Shown here in pieces: positions 1 to 6,121 of a stretch of 12,447 nt of DNA. Below the pieces are notes generated by a model. It saw nothing but the letters and a program-made list of their open reading frames with translations, searched no databases and was not told the origin of the DNA. This DNA is from CAYLXP01 sp964387425 (GTDB lineage Bacteria > Verrucomicrobiota > Kiritimatiellia > UBA8416). Every line of letters starts with the position of its first letter. Within the stretch, counting starts at the first letter, position 1. Position numbers and translations under genes: made by a program. Location: contig CAYLXP010000152.1 of NCBI GenBank assembly GCA_964387425.1, positions 1-12,447 on the forward strand, given 5' to 3'.

Positions 1-357
1 GATGTTGAGGCCTTGCTTTTCCCTTGCCGTTAGCGTGCCGTTAACTGTCAGCGTAGCTGCCGCAGTAGCTGATGTAATGGCATAACCGTAATCCTCGTTT
101 CTATCTCCGATAGTGATGTTTCCCACTGTGATCGGTTCGGTCAGAGTAACCGTTCCAGCTCCGGCTGCGCCGAAGGTGGCATCATCGGGAGCACCATTGT
201 CCCATGTGTCGCCTGTCCAGTTAGCGGTAGAGGTGTCCCACTGCATATTGGCTCCACCGTTGTCCCAGGTCAGCTGGTCCGCCCGTACATCTGCCAGAGC
301 TGCAAACATCACGACACTCACTACCACTATCAATCCACTTCTTTCTGCATTTCTCAT
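1..357 (-). CDS. Autotransporter-associated beta-strand repeat protein, N-terminal fragment
   Basis: This is the first 119 codons of a secreted protein that runs off the left edge; I read it by hand from the minus strand and found no stop. The ATG at 355-357 follows a strong ribosome binding site (TAAGGAGGAC, 361-370). The N-terminus has basic residues, a hydrophobic stretch (LIVVVSVVMFAALA) and a likely signal-peptidase site near VRA-DQ. The mature part has W-D-N-G-G, N-W-T-G, W-D-N-G and G-A-G-T-V-T-L motifs followed by T-V-G-N-I-T-I. This pattern is typical of autotransporter-associated beta-strand repeat proteins, which are abundant in Kiritimatiellota, Verrucomicrobiota and Planctomycetota and are usually very long surface or secreted proteins. 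Its function is unknown. It is divergent from the sensor kinase. The family call rests on one repeat's worth of sequence. Confidence 0.8.
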   Translation of the reverse strand, partial: MRNAERSGLIVVVSVVMFAALADVRADQLTWDNGGANMQWDTSTANWTGDTWDNGAPDDATFGAAGAGTVTLTEPITVGNITIGDRNEDYGYAITSATAAATLTVNGTLTAREKQGLNI

Positions 358-441
358 CACGTCCTCCTTATTTGACTGACTGCTCCTGCCAACAACGACT
401 TCGACAACCACCAACCACCGCTTACCTGCGCTCAATCCCTC

Positions 442-471
442 AATATACGCTTGCTGTATACATCGTAACAA
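442..471 (-). promoter_or_regulatory. Possible sigma70-type promoter of the beta-strand protein gene
   Basis: On the minus strand TTGTTA (466-471) and TATATT (442-447) are separated by 18 bases, matching the -35 and -10 consensus at 4/6 and 5/6. A start would fall about 75 bases before the ATG at 357. An inverted repeat TATAC-N7-GTATA (444-460) overlaps the -10 box and could be an operator. This is a consensus match only. Confidence 0.35.
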
Positions 472-552
472 AGAACGGCCTTGCTCATGGCGCAAGCAGC
501 ACCTTCCCCAATTGATGCCAGTCATTGTACCAAAGGAGAAGAAGACCATGAT

Positions 553-575
553 AGTCCCCCGTTTGGGGGGGTACT
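553..575. promoter_or_regulatory. Near-palindromic C-run/G-run element upstream of the sensor kinase
   Basis: AGTCCCCC and GGGGTACT form 8-base arms with one mismatch around a 7-base centre, so 553-575 is almost symmetric. It ends 41 bases before the preferred kinase start. Dyad sites with half-sites of this size are typical of NarL/LuxR-type regulators, and the downstream gene pair encodes such a regulator, so autoregulation is a reasonable inference. Alternatively it could act as an RNA hairpin in the 5' leader. If the kinase really starts at 548, this element would lie inside the coding sequence. Confidence 0.4.
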
Positions 576-616
576 TCGGATTGGAACCACACGCCGGTTT
601 CGGATACATTATCTGT

Positions 617-2605
617 ATGGAACGCCCCTTTATCCTGACGATTCTCGTGATAGCAGGAGCTTTTACTGCCTCTGCAACGGTTCCGGGACCGCTGGACAAC
701 CAGCCCATGGCGGCGTTGGAAAACCGGCGGGCCACCATTGATTCCGAGCTTGTGCAACTGGCGACGTTCACCCTGAGCAGAGGGGTCGGTTCCGTAGGAT
801 ATCAATCGCAATGGCTTGCGCCCGATCAGCAGATCTCGCTTCGCATAGATCTGGAAGAAGAGCACCCCATTGATCAGGTCATACTGGTACCGTCCCTCTG
901 GCGGGACACCAAAACCGGAGTTCGGTCCGATGGTTTCCCGCCAGAGTTTCGCGTTCTTGCGGGAACCGCCACCACAACCAATCTGCTGGCCTCCTTTACC
1001 CGGGAGGACCGCCTGCTGCCGCGCATCGCCCCGCTTGCCATTGATTTCAGAACGGTCCGCGCCTCATGGGTCCGGGTGCAAGTCCGCAATCCACCGAAGA
1101 TCGAGAGCGGAACCAAACGTGCGGTGAAATTATCGGAAATCATGGTCTTTAGCGGCGCGGAGAATGTCGCGCTGAGAAAACCGGTTGAGGCGGATTCATC
1201 AAAAAACACCTTAGCCCTGCATGAGACTTGCCTGGTGGACGGCTTCGTCCCCTATCTATTGGATTCCGCCCACGGAGAAAAGAGCCAGAGCGTCCAGCTC
1301 TGGCTGGATCCGTCTTCCCGGCAGCATGCACTGTCAATCGACCTTGGGGCTTCGCTTCCCGTCAACCAGCTCAATCTCCACGCCATCGACCAGAACCGCT
1401 CCATCCCCGCAAGCCACCTCAACGACTATGCCATCCCCCGCCATCTCCAGGTCACCGGCGCCAACGACGTCGATTTTTCTGACGAAACCGTTCTTTTCGA
1501 AAGCCGGCAACATCCGATTAGAAACATCGGCCCCATCATGATGCAGCGCTTCCCCGAAACCCTCTGCCGCTATATCCGCATCACCGCCATCGTACCGACC
1601 TCCCTGCTTGACCCTTTGAGCAAGAATCCGATGATCGCCTTCAGCGAAATCGAGGTACTCTCCAAAGGCCGGAACATCGCAGCAGGACGCCCGCTCTCCG
1701 TCGGCCCCGGATGCAGAAGCCGTAAGCATCGGTCGCTGGCGCTAATGACAGACGGGCGCAACTATTTCGGCGACATCCTCCCGCTCCGGCAATGGATGAA
1801 CGAACTGGCAGAACGCCACGACCTCGAAACCGAGCGACCCGCCGTGGTTGCAGAACTCAACCGCCGCTATGCCCGCCAGAAAAGGACCGTTAAAGGACTC
1901 ATCTGGATGGCGGCGCTCCTCGCAGGCGGAATCGCCGCCACCATCCTGATCGAACGGCGCATCCAGCGGCAGAAACTCCACCGTATCCGCGAGCGCATCG
2001 CCGCCGACCTGCACGACGAGCTGGGCGCGAACTTGCATACCATTGGCTTGCTCAGCCAACTGATCGAAAACAAAGCCGCTCCGATCCCGGAGGAAGCCGG
2101 CCGGCTTTTCCAGCGCATCCGCGACATCACTGGGCGCTCTAGCATCGCCGTGCGCCACATCGCCCGCATGCAGGAGGCGGGCTCACTCTATACCGGCCTG
2201 CACGCCGACATGGAGCGCGCCGCCGAGCGTATCGTGGCCGAGCTGAAACACGACATTGAGTTCGATGGCGAGGAATACCTGGCCCGCCTCAGGCCGCAAG
2301 CCCGCGTCGACCTGTTTCTTTTCTACAAGGAGTGCCTGGTCAACATTTGCCGCCACTCCGGTGCCACCGAACTCAGCACCCGCCTGAGCGCCACCCCGCA
2401 AGAGGTACGTCTCTGCGTCACCGACAACGGCTCCGGACTGGTTGGCGCGGCAGAATCCGGTATTCCCGCCGCCCTCAGCCGCCGCGCCAAACTCATGCGT
2501 GCCCGCGTTTCCGCCGAAAGCCCCGCCTCCGGCGGCACGCGCATCTGTTTGCGACTGCGTACCCGCAGAAGCCAGCGTCTCCCGAAATCCTGTACACCGA
2601 GCTAG
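617..2605 (+). CDS. Discoidin-domain sensor histidine kinase (HisKA_3 type)
   Basis: A 662-residue membrane sensor kinase, probable partner of the regulator that starts 3 bases later. Numbering from the ATG at 617: signal peptide at about 1-22; two discoidin (F5/8C)-like beta-sandwich regions at about 40-180 and 185-350, each ending in an S-E-I-x-V-x-S motif; a charged helix at 385-425; one membrane segment at about 426-445; a HisKA_3 dimerisation helix with the phospho-acceptor in DLHDELG (H466); and a HATPase domain with N-box E572-C-L-V-N576, G1 box D603-N-G-S-G and a final G-G-T-R (639-642). The sensing part would face the periplasm, and discoidin folds commonly bind carbohydrate, so a glycan ligand is plausible but not shown. 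Start choice: 617 gives a clean signal peptide but has no good ribosome site. An ATG at 548 has GGAG nine bases upstream and would add 23 residues before the signal peptide. A TTG at 512 is a third option. Confidence 0.88.
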   Translation: MERPFILTILVIAGAFTASATVPGPLDNQPMAALENRRATIDSELVQLATFTLSRGVGSVGYQSQWLAPDQQISLRIDLEEEHPIDQVILVPSLWRDTKTGVRSDGFPPEFRVLAGTATTTNLLASFTREDRLLPRIAPLAIDFRTVRASWVRVQVRNPPKIESGTKRAVKLSEIMVFSGAENVALRKPVEADSSKNTLALHETCLVDGFVPYLLDSAHGEKSQSVQLWLDPSSRQHALSIDLGASLPVNQLNLHAIDQNRSIPASHLNDYAIPRHLQVTGANDVDFSDETVLFESRQHPIRNIGPIMMQRFPETLCRYIRITAIVPTSLLDPLSKNPMIAFSEIEVLSKGRNIAAGRPLSVGPGCRSRKHRSLALMTDGRNYFGDILPLRQWMNELAERHDLETERPAVVAELNRRYARQKRTVKGLIWMAALLAGGIAATILIERRIQRQKLHRIRERIAADLHDELGANLHTIGLLSQLIENKAAPIPEEAGRLFQRIRDITGRSSIAVRHIARMQEAGSLYTGLHADMERAAERIVAELKHDIEFDGEEYLARLRPQARVDLFLFYKECLVNICRHSGATELSTRLSATPQEVRLCVTDNGSGLVGAAESGIPAALSRRAKLMRARVSAESPASGGTRICLRLRTRRSQRLPKSCTPS

Positions 2606-2608
2606 AGA

Positions 2609-3277
2609 ATGAAAAAGAAGATTCAAATCATAATGGTTGAGGATCACCCGCAATACCGCGAAGCCATCGAGCTGACGCTGGCGGACGAAGCCGACTTGGA
2701 GCTGACCGGCAAGTTCGGCGCCGCTGAAGTGGCGTTGCGCAACGTGCAGGACCAATCCGCGCGGAAATCAGCCGACATTGTCCTGCTCGACCTCAACCTG
2801 CCGGGCATGAGCGGACTCGAGGCCATCCCGTTGTTCAGGCAATACATCCCGGACGCGCAGATCATCGTCCTCACCCAGTCCGACAGCAAAGCCGACGTCC
2901 TGAGCGCCATCCAGTCCGGAGCGGCAGGCTATCTGCTCAAATCCGCCTCCATCGAAGAGATCAAGCAAGGCATCCGCACGGTGATCCAGGGCGGCGCATC
3001 GCTGGACGCCGATATCGCCCGCATGATCATGCAGCAAATGCAGGCCACCCCACCCCCGGCGGAACCCGACAGGAAGCTCACCGCGCGGGAAAAGGAAATT
3101 CTGGCGCTATTGGCCGATGGGTTTGTGAAGAAAGAGGTTGCCGCACAGCTCGAAATCTCCACCCACACCGTGGCGGAGCACGTCAAGCGCATCTATATTA
3201 AACTCGAAGTCCCGAACGCCCCCGCCGCCGTCGCCAAAGCCTTCAAAACCGGGATATTCCCCTCCCGAAATCGGTAG
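2609..3277 (+). CDS. Two-component response regulator, NarL/LuxR family
   Basis: A 222-residue transcription regulator phosphorylated by the adjacent kinase. Residues 5-120 are a receiver domain with acidic pocket E11-D12, phospho-acceptor D61 in LLDLNLPGMSG, switch T89 and conserved K111. Residues 155-215 are a LuxR-type helix-turn-helix, with LTAREKEIL at 157-165 and the recognition helix in STHTVAEHVKRIYIKL (184-199). The gene starts 3 bases after the kinase stop with only a weak GAG ahead of it, so translational coupling is likely. Targets are unknown; candidates are the near-palindrome at 553-575 and the minus-strand hydrolase genes. The last 17 codons fall inside a segment that is duplicated at 5913-5964, so the C-terminal tail after the helix-turn-helix may have been shaped by that repeat. 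Confidence 0.95.
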   Translation: MKKKIQIIMVEDHPQYREAIELTLADEADLELTGKFGAAEVALRNVQDQSARKSADIVLLDLNLPGMSGLEAIPLFRQYIPDAQIIVLTQSDSKADVLSAIQSGAAGYLLKSASIEEIKQGIRTVIQGGASLDADIARMIMQQMQATPPPAEPDRKLTAREKEILALLADGFVKKEVAAQLEISTHTVAEHVKRIYIKLEVPNAPAAVAKAFKTGIFPSRNR

Positions 3278-3490
3278 GGGCAGTCGGGAGGAGGCTCGTC
3301 TTGAGATTGTTCTTGGACTAGCGACCAGCGACCAGCGACGCGCGTGGGTTGGGACTCGCGATGCGTCGCCCCTCGCGAGTCGGCGAGTCGGCGCGTCCTG
3401 AAAACTCGCGCGTCGCGCGTCGCTGGTCGCTAGTCCAAGAATCCAGAAGGGACAGCCCCCGGCGGCATTAGACCCCGGCGGCATTCTGTA
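3226..3490 (+). repeat. Segmental duplication, copy 1 (partner 5913-6159)
   Basis: This 265-bp segment matches 5913-6159 in direct orientation in its outer parts. The left part (3226 to about 3309) covers the final 17 codons of the response regulator and 32 bases beyond, with only a handful of mismatches to the partner. The right part resumes at TAGTCCAA(G/C)AATCCAGAAG and ends at GGCATTCTGTA. Copy 1 has an extra tandem CCCCGGCGGCATT unit that copy 2 lacks, which explains its greater length. The central 72 bp is reversed between the copies, as described in the nested element. Confidence 0.92.
3310..3441. repeat. Inverted-repeat element, family A copy 1
   Basis: A perfect 22-bp inverted repeat (3310-3331 and 3420-3441) begins TTCTTGGACTAGCGAC on the left and is mirrored on the right; pairing extends to about 35 bp per arm with two mismatches. 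The arms are built of short GCGACCA/GCGACGC-type units. The enclosed core (3338-3409) is the reverse complement of the core at 6029-6099, with three substitutions and one single-base length difference. As RNA the element would form a long stem right after the response-regulator stop and could end or protect that transcript. No U tract follows, so it is not a standard intrinsic terminator. Confidence 0.93.
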
Positions 3491-3530
3491 GGGATTGGCC
3501 ATATCTCGACGTTCTCTCCCCTTTTACATT

Positions 3531-3585
3531 CCATTTCGGCCGACGACTACGGCGACGACTACGATGGACGGCAAGACGCGTTTCA
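3531..3585. repeat. Family C repeat, copy without hairpin insert
   Basis: CCATTTCGGCCGACGACTAC opens a unit continuing with GGCGACGACTACGATGGAC and then GGCAAGACGCGTTTCA. The same string occurs at 5815-5893, where 34 extra bases separate TGGAC from GGCAAGACG. A more distant relative begins at 10470 with CCATTTCGG and GGCGACGAGAATGGTGGAC. No open reading frame here looks real. Confidence 0.75.
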
Positions 3586-3638
3586 CCCGCCCGCGACGCT
3601 GGCACTCTTCGCTACAGGACTAGCGAGCGGGGATAACC

Positions 3639-3664
3639 GACAGGATGAACGGGCTCGACAGGAT
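3639..3664 (+). repeat. 26-bp direct repeat, left of the toxin-antitoxin pair
   Basis: GACAGGATGAACGGG followed by CTCGACAGGAT. It matches 5184-5209 in the same orientation at 24 of 26 positions. The two copies bracket the AbiE-type gene pair. This type of GACAGGATGAAC-ACAGGAT string is, from memory, a dispersed intergenic repeat in several environmental lineages. The rest of 3491-3697 holds the family C repeat and nothing else I recognise. Confidence 0.8.
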
Positions 3665-3697
3665 CGGATGCGAATGAAGTAAGCCGCAACCACAAAA

Positions 3698-4444
3698 CTA
3701 TCTGTTCGTCAGATTCACCGAACTCAACGCATCGCAAAGCTGCAGAAGCTGTACTCGTATCTTTGTCTCAAGACCCTGGAGCTCAGCGCCCGGAAGACAA
3801 TCTGCTAGCTCGAGCATATCCTTTGATGAAAGAGATGTAAGAGCGTTGCGCAATTTGGACACCAACTGCTCCAATGTCATTTGTCTTGGGTTCTTATTCC
3901 GTGGCGTTGATGCGACCTTCTGTAGCCTTTTCTCTAGGACGTCCAGATTAGGCATGGCTTGAACCATTGCATAATAGAAATACAGATCGTACAGATCCCT
4001 TACCAAAACCCTCTCATTCCACGCCGCAAGCTTGTTGGCCATCGCAACATCGTAGCTCGTAATCTGCACAATTCTACCAAGAAGACCATGTTGACGCGCC
4101 ACCCCAACCGTAGTAATTGAAGTCGCAGAACACTCCTTCGCTACATTCGCCTCTATTTGCGTCAACAGGTCGCCGTACTGTACGCGAATTCTCAAGCATT
4201 CTGAGTTCATGCTATACTTATAGGTCAAGCCTTCGATCCCATCCAGAACAGCGAGAACACTCTTGAGTATATCCTTTTTAGAACTGTAAGGAATAAACAC
4301 GTAATCAATGTCATTGGTCAGCCTTGGACAATCCAGCAGCCGCAGGCACATACCGCCCTTCAAGATTGCCGATTGCGGAAACTTTTCAGAGAAGGTATTG
4401 ATCAGAAAAATCATCAGGCCTTCAACGGTCGCTATATCAGGCAT
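3698..4444 (-). CDS. AbiEii/AbiGii-family nucleotidyltransferase toxin
   Basis: A 248-residue protein of the AbiEii (DUF1814) nucleotidyltransferase toxin family, cytoplasmic, which acts on RNA in characterised members. Visible motifs are LKGG at 28-31 followed by R41-L-T-N-D45-I-D47 (the GG...DxD metal-binding core), a third carboxylate in QIEANV (E98), and the K138...R149-D150-L-Y-D153-L block typical of the family's lysine and aspartate motifs. All core residues are present, so the enzyme is probably active. The ATG overlaps the antitoxin stop by 8 bases (ATGCCTGA), the usual coupled arrangement. Its base composition is clearly more AT-rich than the flanking genes, and it sits between two copies of a 26-bp repeat, consistent with acquisition. 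Role: phage defence or plasmid/region stabilisation by analogy. At 248 residues it is rather short for the family. Confidence 0.9.
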   Translation of the reverse strand: MPDIATVEGLMIFLINTFSEKFPQSAILKGGMCLRLLDCPRLTNDIDYVFIPYSSKKDILKSVLAVLDGIEGLTYKYSMNSECLRIRVQYGDLLTQIEANVAKECSATSITTVGVARQHGLLGRIVQITSYDVAMANKLAAWNERVLVRDLYDLYFYYAMVQAMPNLDVLEKRLQKVASTPRNKNPRQMTLEQLVSKLRNALTSLSSKDMLELADCLPGAELQGLETKIRVQLLQLCDALSSVNLTNR

Positions 4445-5018
4445 TAGTCAGACTCCTTGCGAATTTGATAAAGACAGGATTCTTGTACCTTTCGATATAC
4501 TGATTAGTTCTATCCTTATTCAAGCGGCTGTAGTCGACATCTGAATAGATATCAAAACTGAAACGAATTCCTCGCCTGTAGAAATACAGCGTATCCAGGA
4601 CTGCTTTTTCAGGTAGAGCCATTCTAACCCCATCAACGACTTCATAACCGAAGTGCAGCCCCTCTCTGAGACTGAGATGTTCGATACGAATATCCTCATT
4701 GCTATAAACACGCTTTGGCCCGACCTTTGCAGCCCGAACGCGATAGCGTGGCACCGAACCGATCAATAGCTCCTTAGCCAGGACAGTGCCAAAGCTGACA
4801 TAAGACGCGGGGCATAATCGCTGACTCAGAACCAAAGGATCAAAGCCCTTGGTGACATAGAACCCCCGTGAAAAACGAGTCAGAACATCTGCCTTCTGTA
4901 ACTCATTGAGGCCGCGGTAGAAGACATCCCGACTATCTGCCTGCAACAAGTTGCGCAGATCGCTCAAGGCAAACACTCCTCTCATATCTGAGCTGCTTAC
5001 CCTCACCTTTTCTGCCAT
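4437..5018 (-). CDS. AbiEi-family antitoxin, transcriptional repressor
   Basis: A 193-residue antitoxin for the AbiEii toxin. Residues 10-55 form a winged helix-turn-helix (ALSDLRNLLQ... ending RFSRGFYV), and the C-terminal part carries the family motif A-L-P-E-K-A-V-L-D-T-L-Y (134-145). In characterised type IV AbiE systems this protein represses its own promoter while antagonising the toxin without a stable complex. I chose the ATG at 5018, which has AGCAGG six bases upstream; a GTG at 5036 would add six residues (MLSRLE). The gene precedes and overlaps its toxin. It shares the lower GC content of the toxin. The promoter should lie in 5019-5150, but I see no convincing boxes. Confidence 0.88.
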   Translation of the reverse strand: MAEKVRVSSSDMRGVFALSDLRNLLQADSRDVFYRGLNELQKADVLTRFSRGFYVTKGFDPLVLSQRLCPASYVSFGTVLAKELLIGSVPRYRVRAAKVGPKRVYSNEDIRIEHLSLREGLHFGYEVVDGVRMALPEKAVLDTLYFYRRGIRFSFDIYSDVDYSRLNKDRTNQYIERYKNPVFIKFARSLTNA

Positions 5019-5150
5019 TTCAAGCCTGCTTAACACAAGTCACCGCCCCAATCCTATACCTACAGTTAATTGCGAACATCACAACTATCTGTCGTTATAG
5101 AAGACAAAACGCTCCAACGCAAGCATCAAATCCCCACCTCATGATGCCGG

Positions 5151-5165
5151 TCCACCTCAGGTGGA
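5151..5165. repeat. Short perfect palindrome upstream of the antitoxin
   Basis: TCCACCT-C-AGGTGGA has two 7-base arms around a single central base, 133 bases upstream of the antitoxin start. It could be an operator for the antitoxin or simply the edge of the neighbouring repeat block; distance makes an operator role uncertain. Confidence 0.4.
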
Positions 5166-5183
5166 TGGAAAGCGAGAATCGCT

Positions 5184-5209
5184 GACAGGATGAACGGGAT
5201 CTACAGGAT
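5184..5209 (+). repeat. 26-bp direct repeat, right of the toxin-antitoxin pair
   Basis: GACAGGATGAACGGG followed by ATCTACAGGAT, matching 3639-3664 at 24 of 26 positions in the same orientation. With its partner it bounds a 1.5-kb AT-rich block holding only the toxin-antitoxin genes. Confidence 0.8.
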
Positions 5210-5294
5210 TAGGAACCCGACACCGCAGCTGGACCATCTCTTCCTGTTTAGAACCGGGCATCATGTCGAAGACGCCCACGCATCAAGAACCTTC

Positions 5295-5690
5295 CTATAC
5301 CTCGCCCCTTCAGGGCACATTTGTTCGTTGCTGCGTTACCCAGGCGTTGCCCTCGTTGTTCTACACATCTCCCGGAATGGGGTGGTGCCGCCAGTAGCGC
5401 GGCCCCGTCCCGGGGCCAGCGCCGAACAATGGGAGCGTACATATCGAGAATCGTGAGCCGAAACGACTCAACCTTCGCGTTCCGTACGCCCTCCTTGCTC
5501 GCCCTCAGGTCGGGACCCGTGCACCAGAGAGGCTTCGCCTCACGGTGCAGGGCAGGCAGACCTGGGGCTACTGCCCTTCGGGCCAACTCCGGACCCGCCA
5601 CGACACCGATAAGATGGGTAGAACAACGAGGGCAACGCCCTGGGCTGGTATATCAGGTCCCTTCAGGGCTAAGCCCCTTTTCGGACGGCG
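5295..5690. repeat. Family E: hairpin-rich repeat mosaic with inverted ends
   Basis: A 33-base motif at 5612-5644 (AGATGGGTAGAACAACGAGG, then GCAACGCCCTGGG) occurs inverted at 5338-5370 with two differences. Each is followed outward by a CCCTTCAGGG-type string (5305-5314 and 5659-5668). Between them are several hairpins: GGCCCC-gtccc-GGGGCC (5401-5417), GCACC...AGGC-ttc-GCCT...GGTGC (5521-5548) and GCCC-ttc-GGGC near 5577. Two open frames here (5190-5456 and 5321-5734) have no domain-like content and are repeat read-through. The CGAGGGCAACGCCCTGGG plus CCCTTCAGGG pattern resembles dispersed repeats I associate with Planctomycetota and Verrucomicrobiota genomes, often mis-annotated as small proteins; that link is from memory. 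Confidence 0.75.
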
Positions 5691-5713
5691 CATGGAATGG
5701 TGCTGATGAGGTT

Positions 5714-5754
5714 GCCCTTAATCTTTCGCCATAATCTTTTGCCCTAATCTTCCC
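5714..5754. repeat. Short tandem AATCTTTTGCC repeat
   Basis: Three degenerate units in a row: TTAATCTTTCGCC, ATAATCTTTTGCC and CTAATCTTCCC, with a period of 13-14 bases. A related CCTAATCCTAATCGG stands at 5801-5815. There is no coding sense here and it is too short and degenerate for a CRISPR. It looks like another intergenic repeat family. Confidence 0.6.
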
Positions 5755-5814
5755 ATCTCTGACGCTTGCCTCACCGACTTGCCTACAGGTAATCGTCATC
5801 CTAATCCTAATCGG

Positions 5815-5916
5815 TCTACGACTACGGCGACGACTACGGTGGACCCTCCGTCGCGCTCCGCGCTATGGAGGGCAGGCTGGCAAGACGTGTTTCAATCGTG
5901 ATCCGTAGTCGTCGCC
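5815..5916. repeat. Family C repeat with 34-bp hairpin insert
   Basis: The unit GACTACGGCGACGACTACGG is followed by TGGAC, then 34 extra bases (5845-5878), then GGCAAGACGTGTTTCA. Compared with the copy at 3531-3585 the insert is precise. The insert carries CCCTCC (5844-5849) pairing with GGAGGG (5867-5872) and ends in GCAGGCT. The unit is closed by a perfect 14-bp inverted repeat, GGCGACGACTACGG (5826-5839) against 5903-5916. The right arm runs straight into the duplicated response-regulator fragment through shared GTCGCCGTCGCC sequence. Confidence 0.8.
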
Positions 5917-5964
5917 GTCGCCAAAGCCTTCAAAACCGGCATATCCCCCTCCAGGAATCGGTAG
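5913..5964 (+). pseudogene. Orphan 3' end of a response-regulator gene
   Basis: In one frame these bases read A-V-A-K-A-F-K-T-G-I-S-P-S-R-N-R-stop, the same tail as the response regulator at 2609-3277 (A-V-A-K-A-F-K-T-G-I-F-P-S-R-N-R-stop). No receiver or helix-turn-helix sequence precedes it; the upstream side is family C repeat. It is therefore a carried-over gene end, not a working gene, and marks the left boundary of the duplicated segment. Confidence 0.85.
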
Positions 5965-6002
5965 GGGCAGTCGGGAGGAGGCTCGTCTTGAGATTGTTTT
6001 AC

Positions 6003-6121
6003 GACTAGCGACCAGCGACCAGCGACCAGCGAGTTTTCAGGACGCGCCGCCTCGCCGACTCGCGAGCGGCGACGCGTCGCGAGTCCAACCCACGCGCGTC
6101 GCGCGTCGCTGGTCGCTAGTC
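6003..6121. repeat. Inverted-repeat element, family A copy 2 (core reversed)
   Basis: Arms GACTAGCGACCAGCGA (6003-6018) and TCGCTGGTCGCTAGTC (6106-6121) are perfect inverted repeats; the left arm has an added GCGACCA unit. The core 6029-6099 is the reverse complement of the core in copy 1 (3338-3409), while the sequence outside the arms keeps the same orientation. The element lies 82 bases past the stop of the minus-strand sulfatase, where it could form a transcript-ending or protective stem. Confidence 0.93.

Noticed and set aside
485..2755. Minus-strand frames under the kinase, including 2183-2755 (190 codons)
   Set aside because: They are shadows of the kinase and regulator; the plus-strand proteins have complete domain motifs.
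3310..3441. Standard intrinsic terminator after the response regulator
   Set aside because: The stem is far longer than usual, has no U tract and encloses a 72-bp core; it is better described as a repeat element, though it may still affect transcript ends.
5190..5734. Two open reading frames (5190-5456 and 5321-5734) in the repeat block
   Set aside because: They read through inverted repeats and hairpins, lack a ribosome site and have no domain-like composition.
6003..6034. Tandem GCGACCA units considered as a CRISPR-like array
   Set aside because: The period is only 7 bases, there are no spacers, and the units are part of an inverted-repeat arm.
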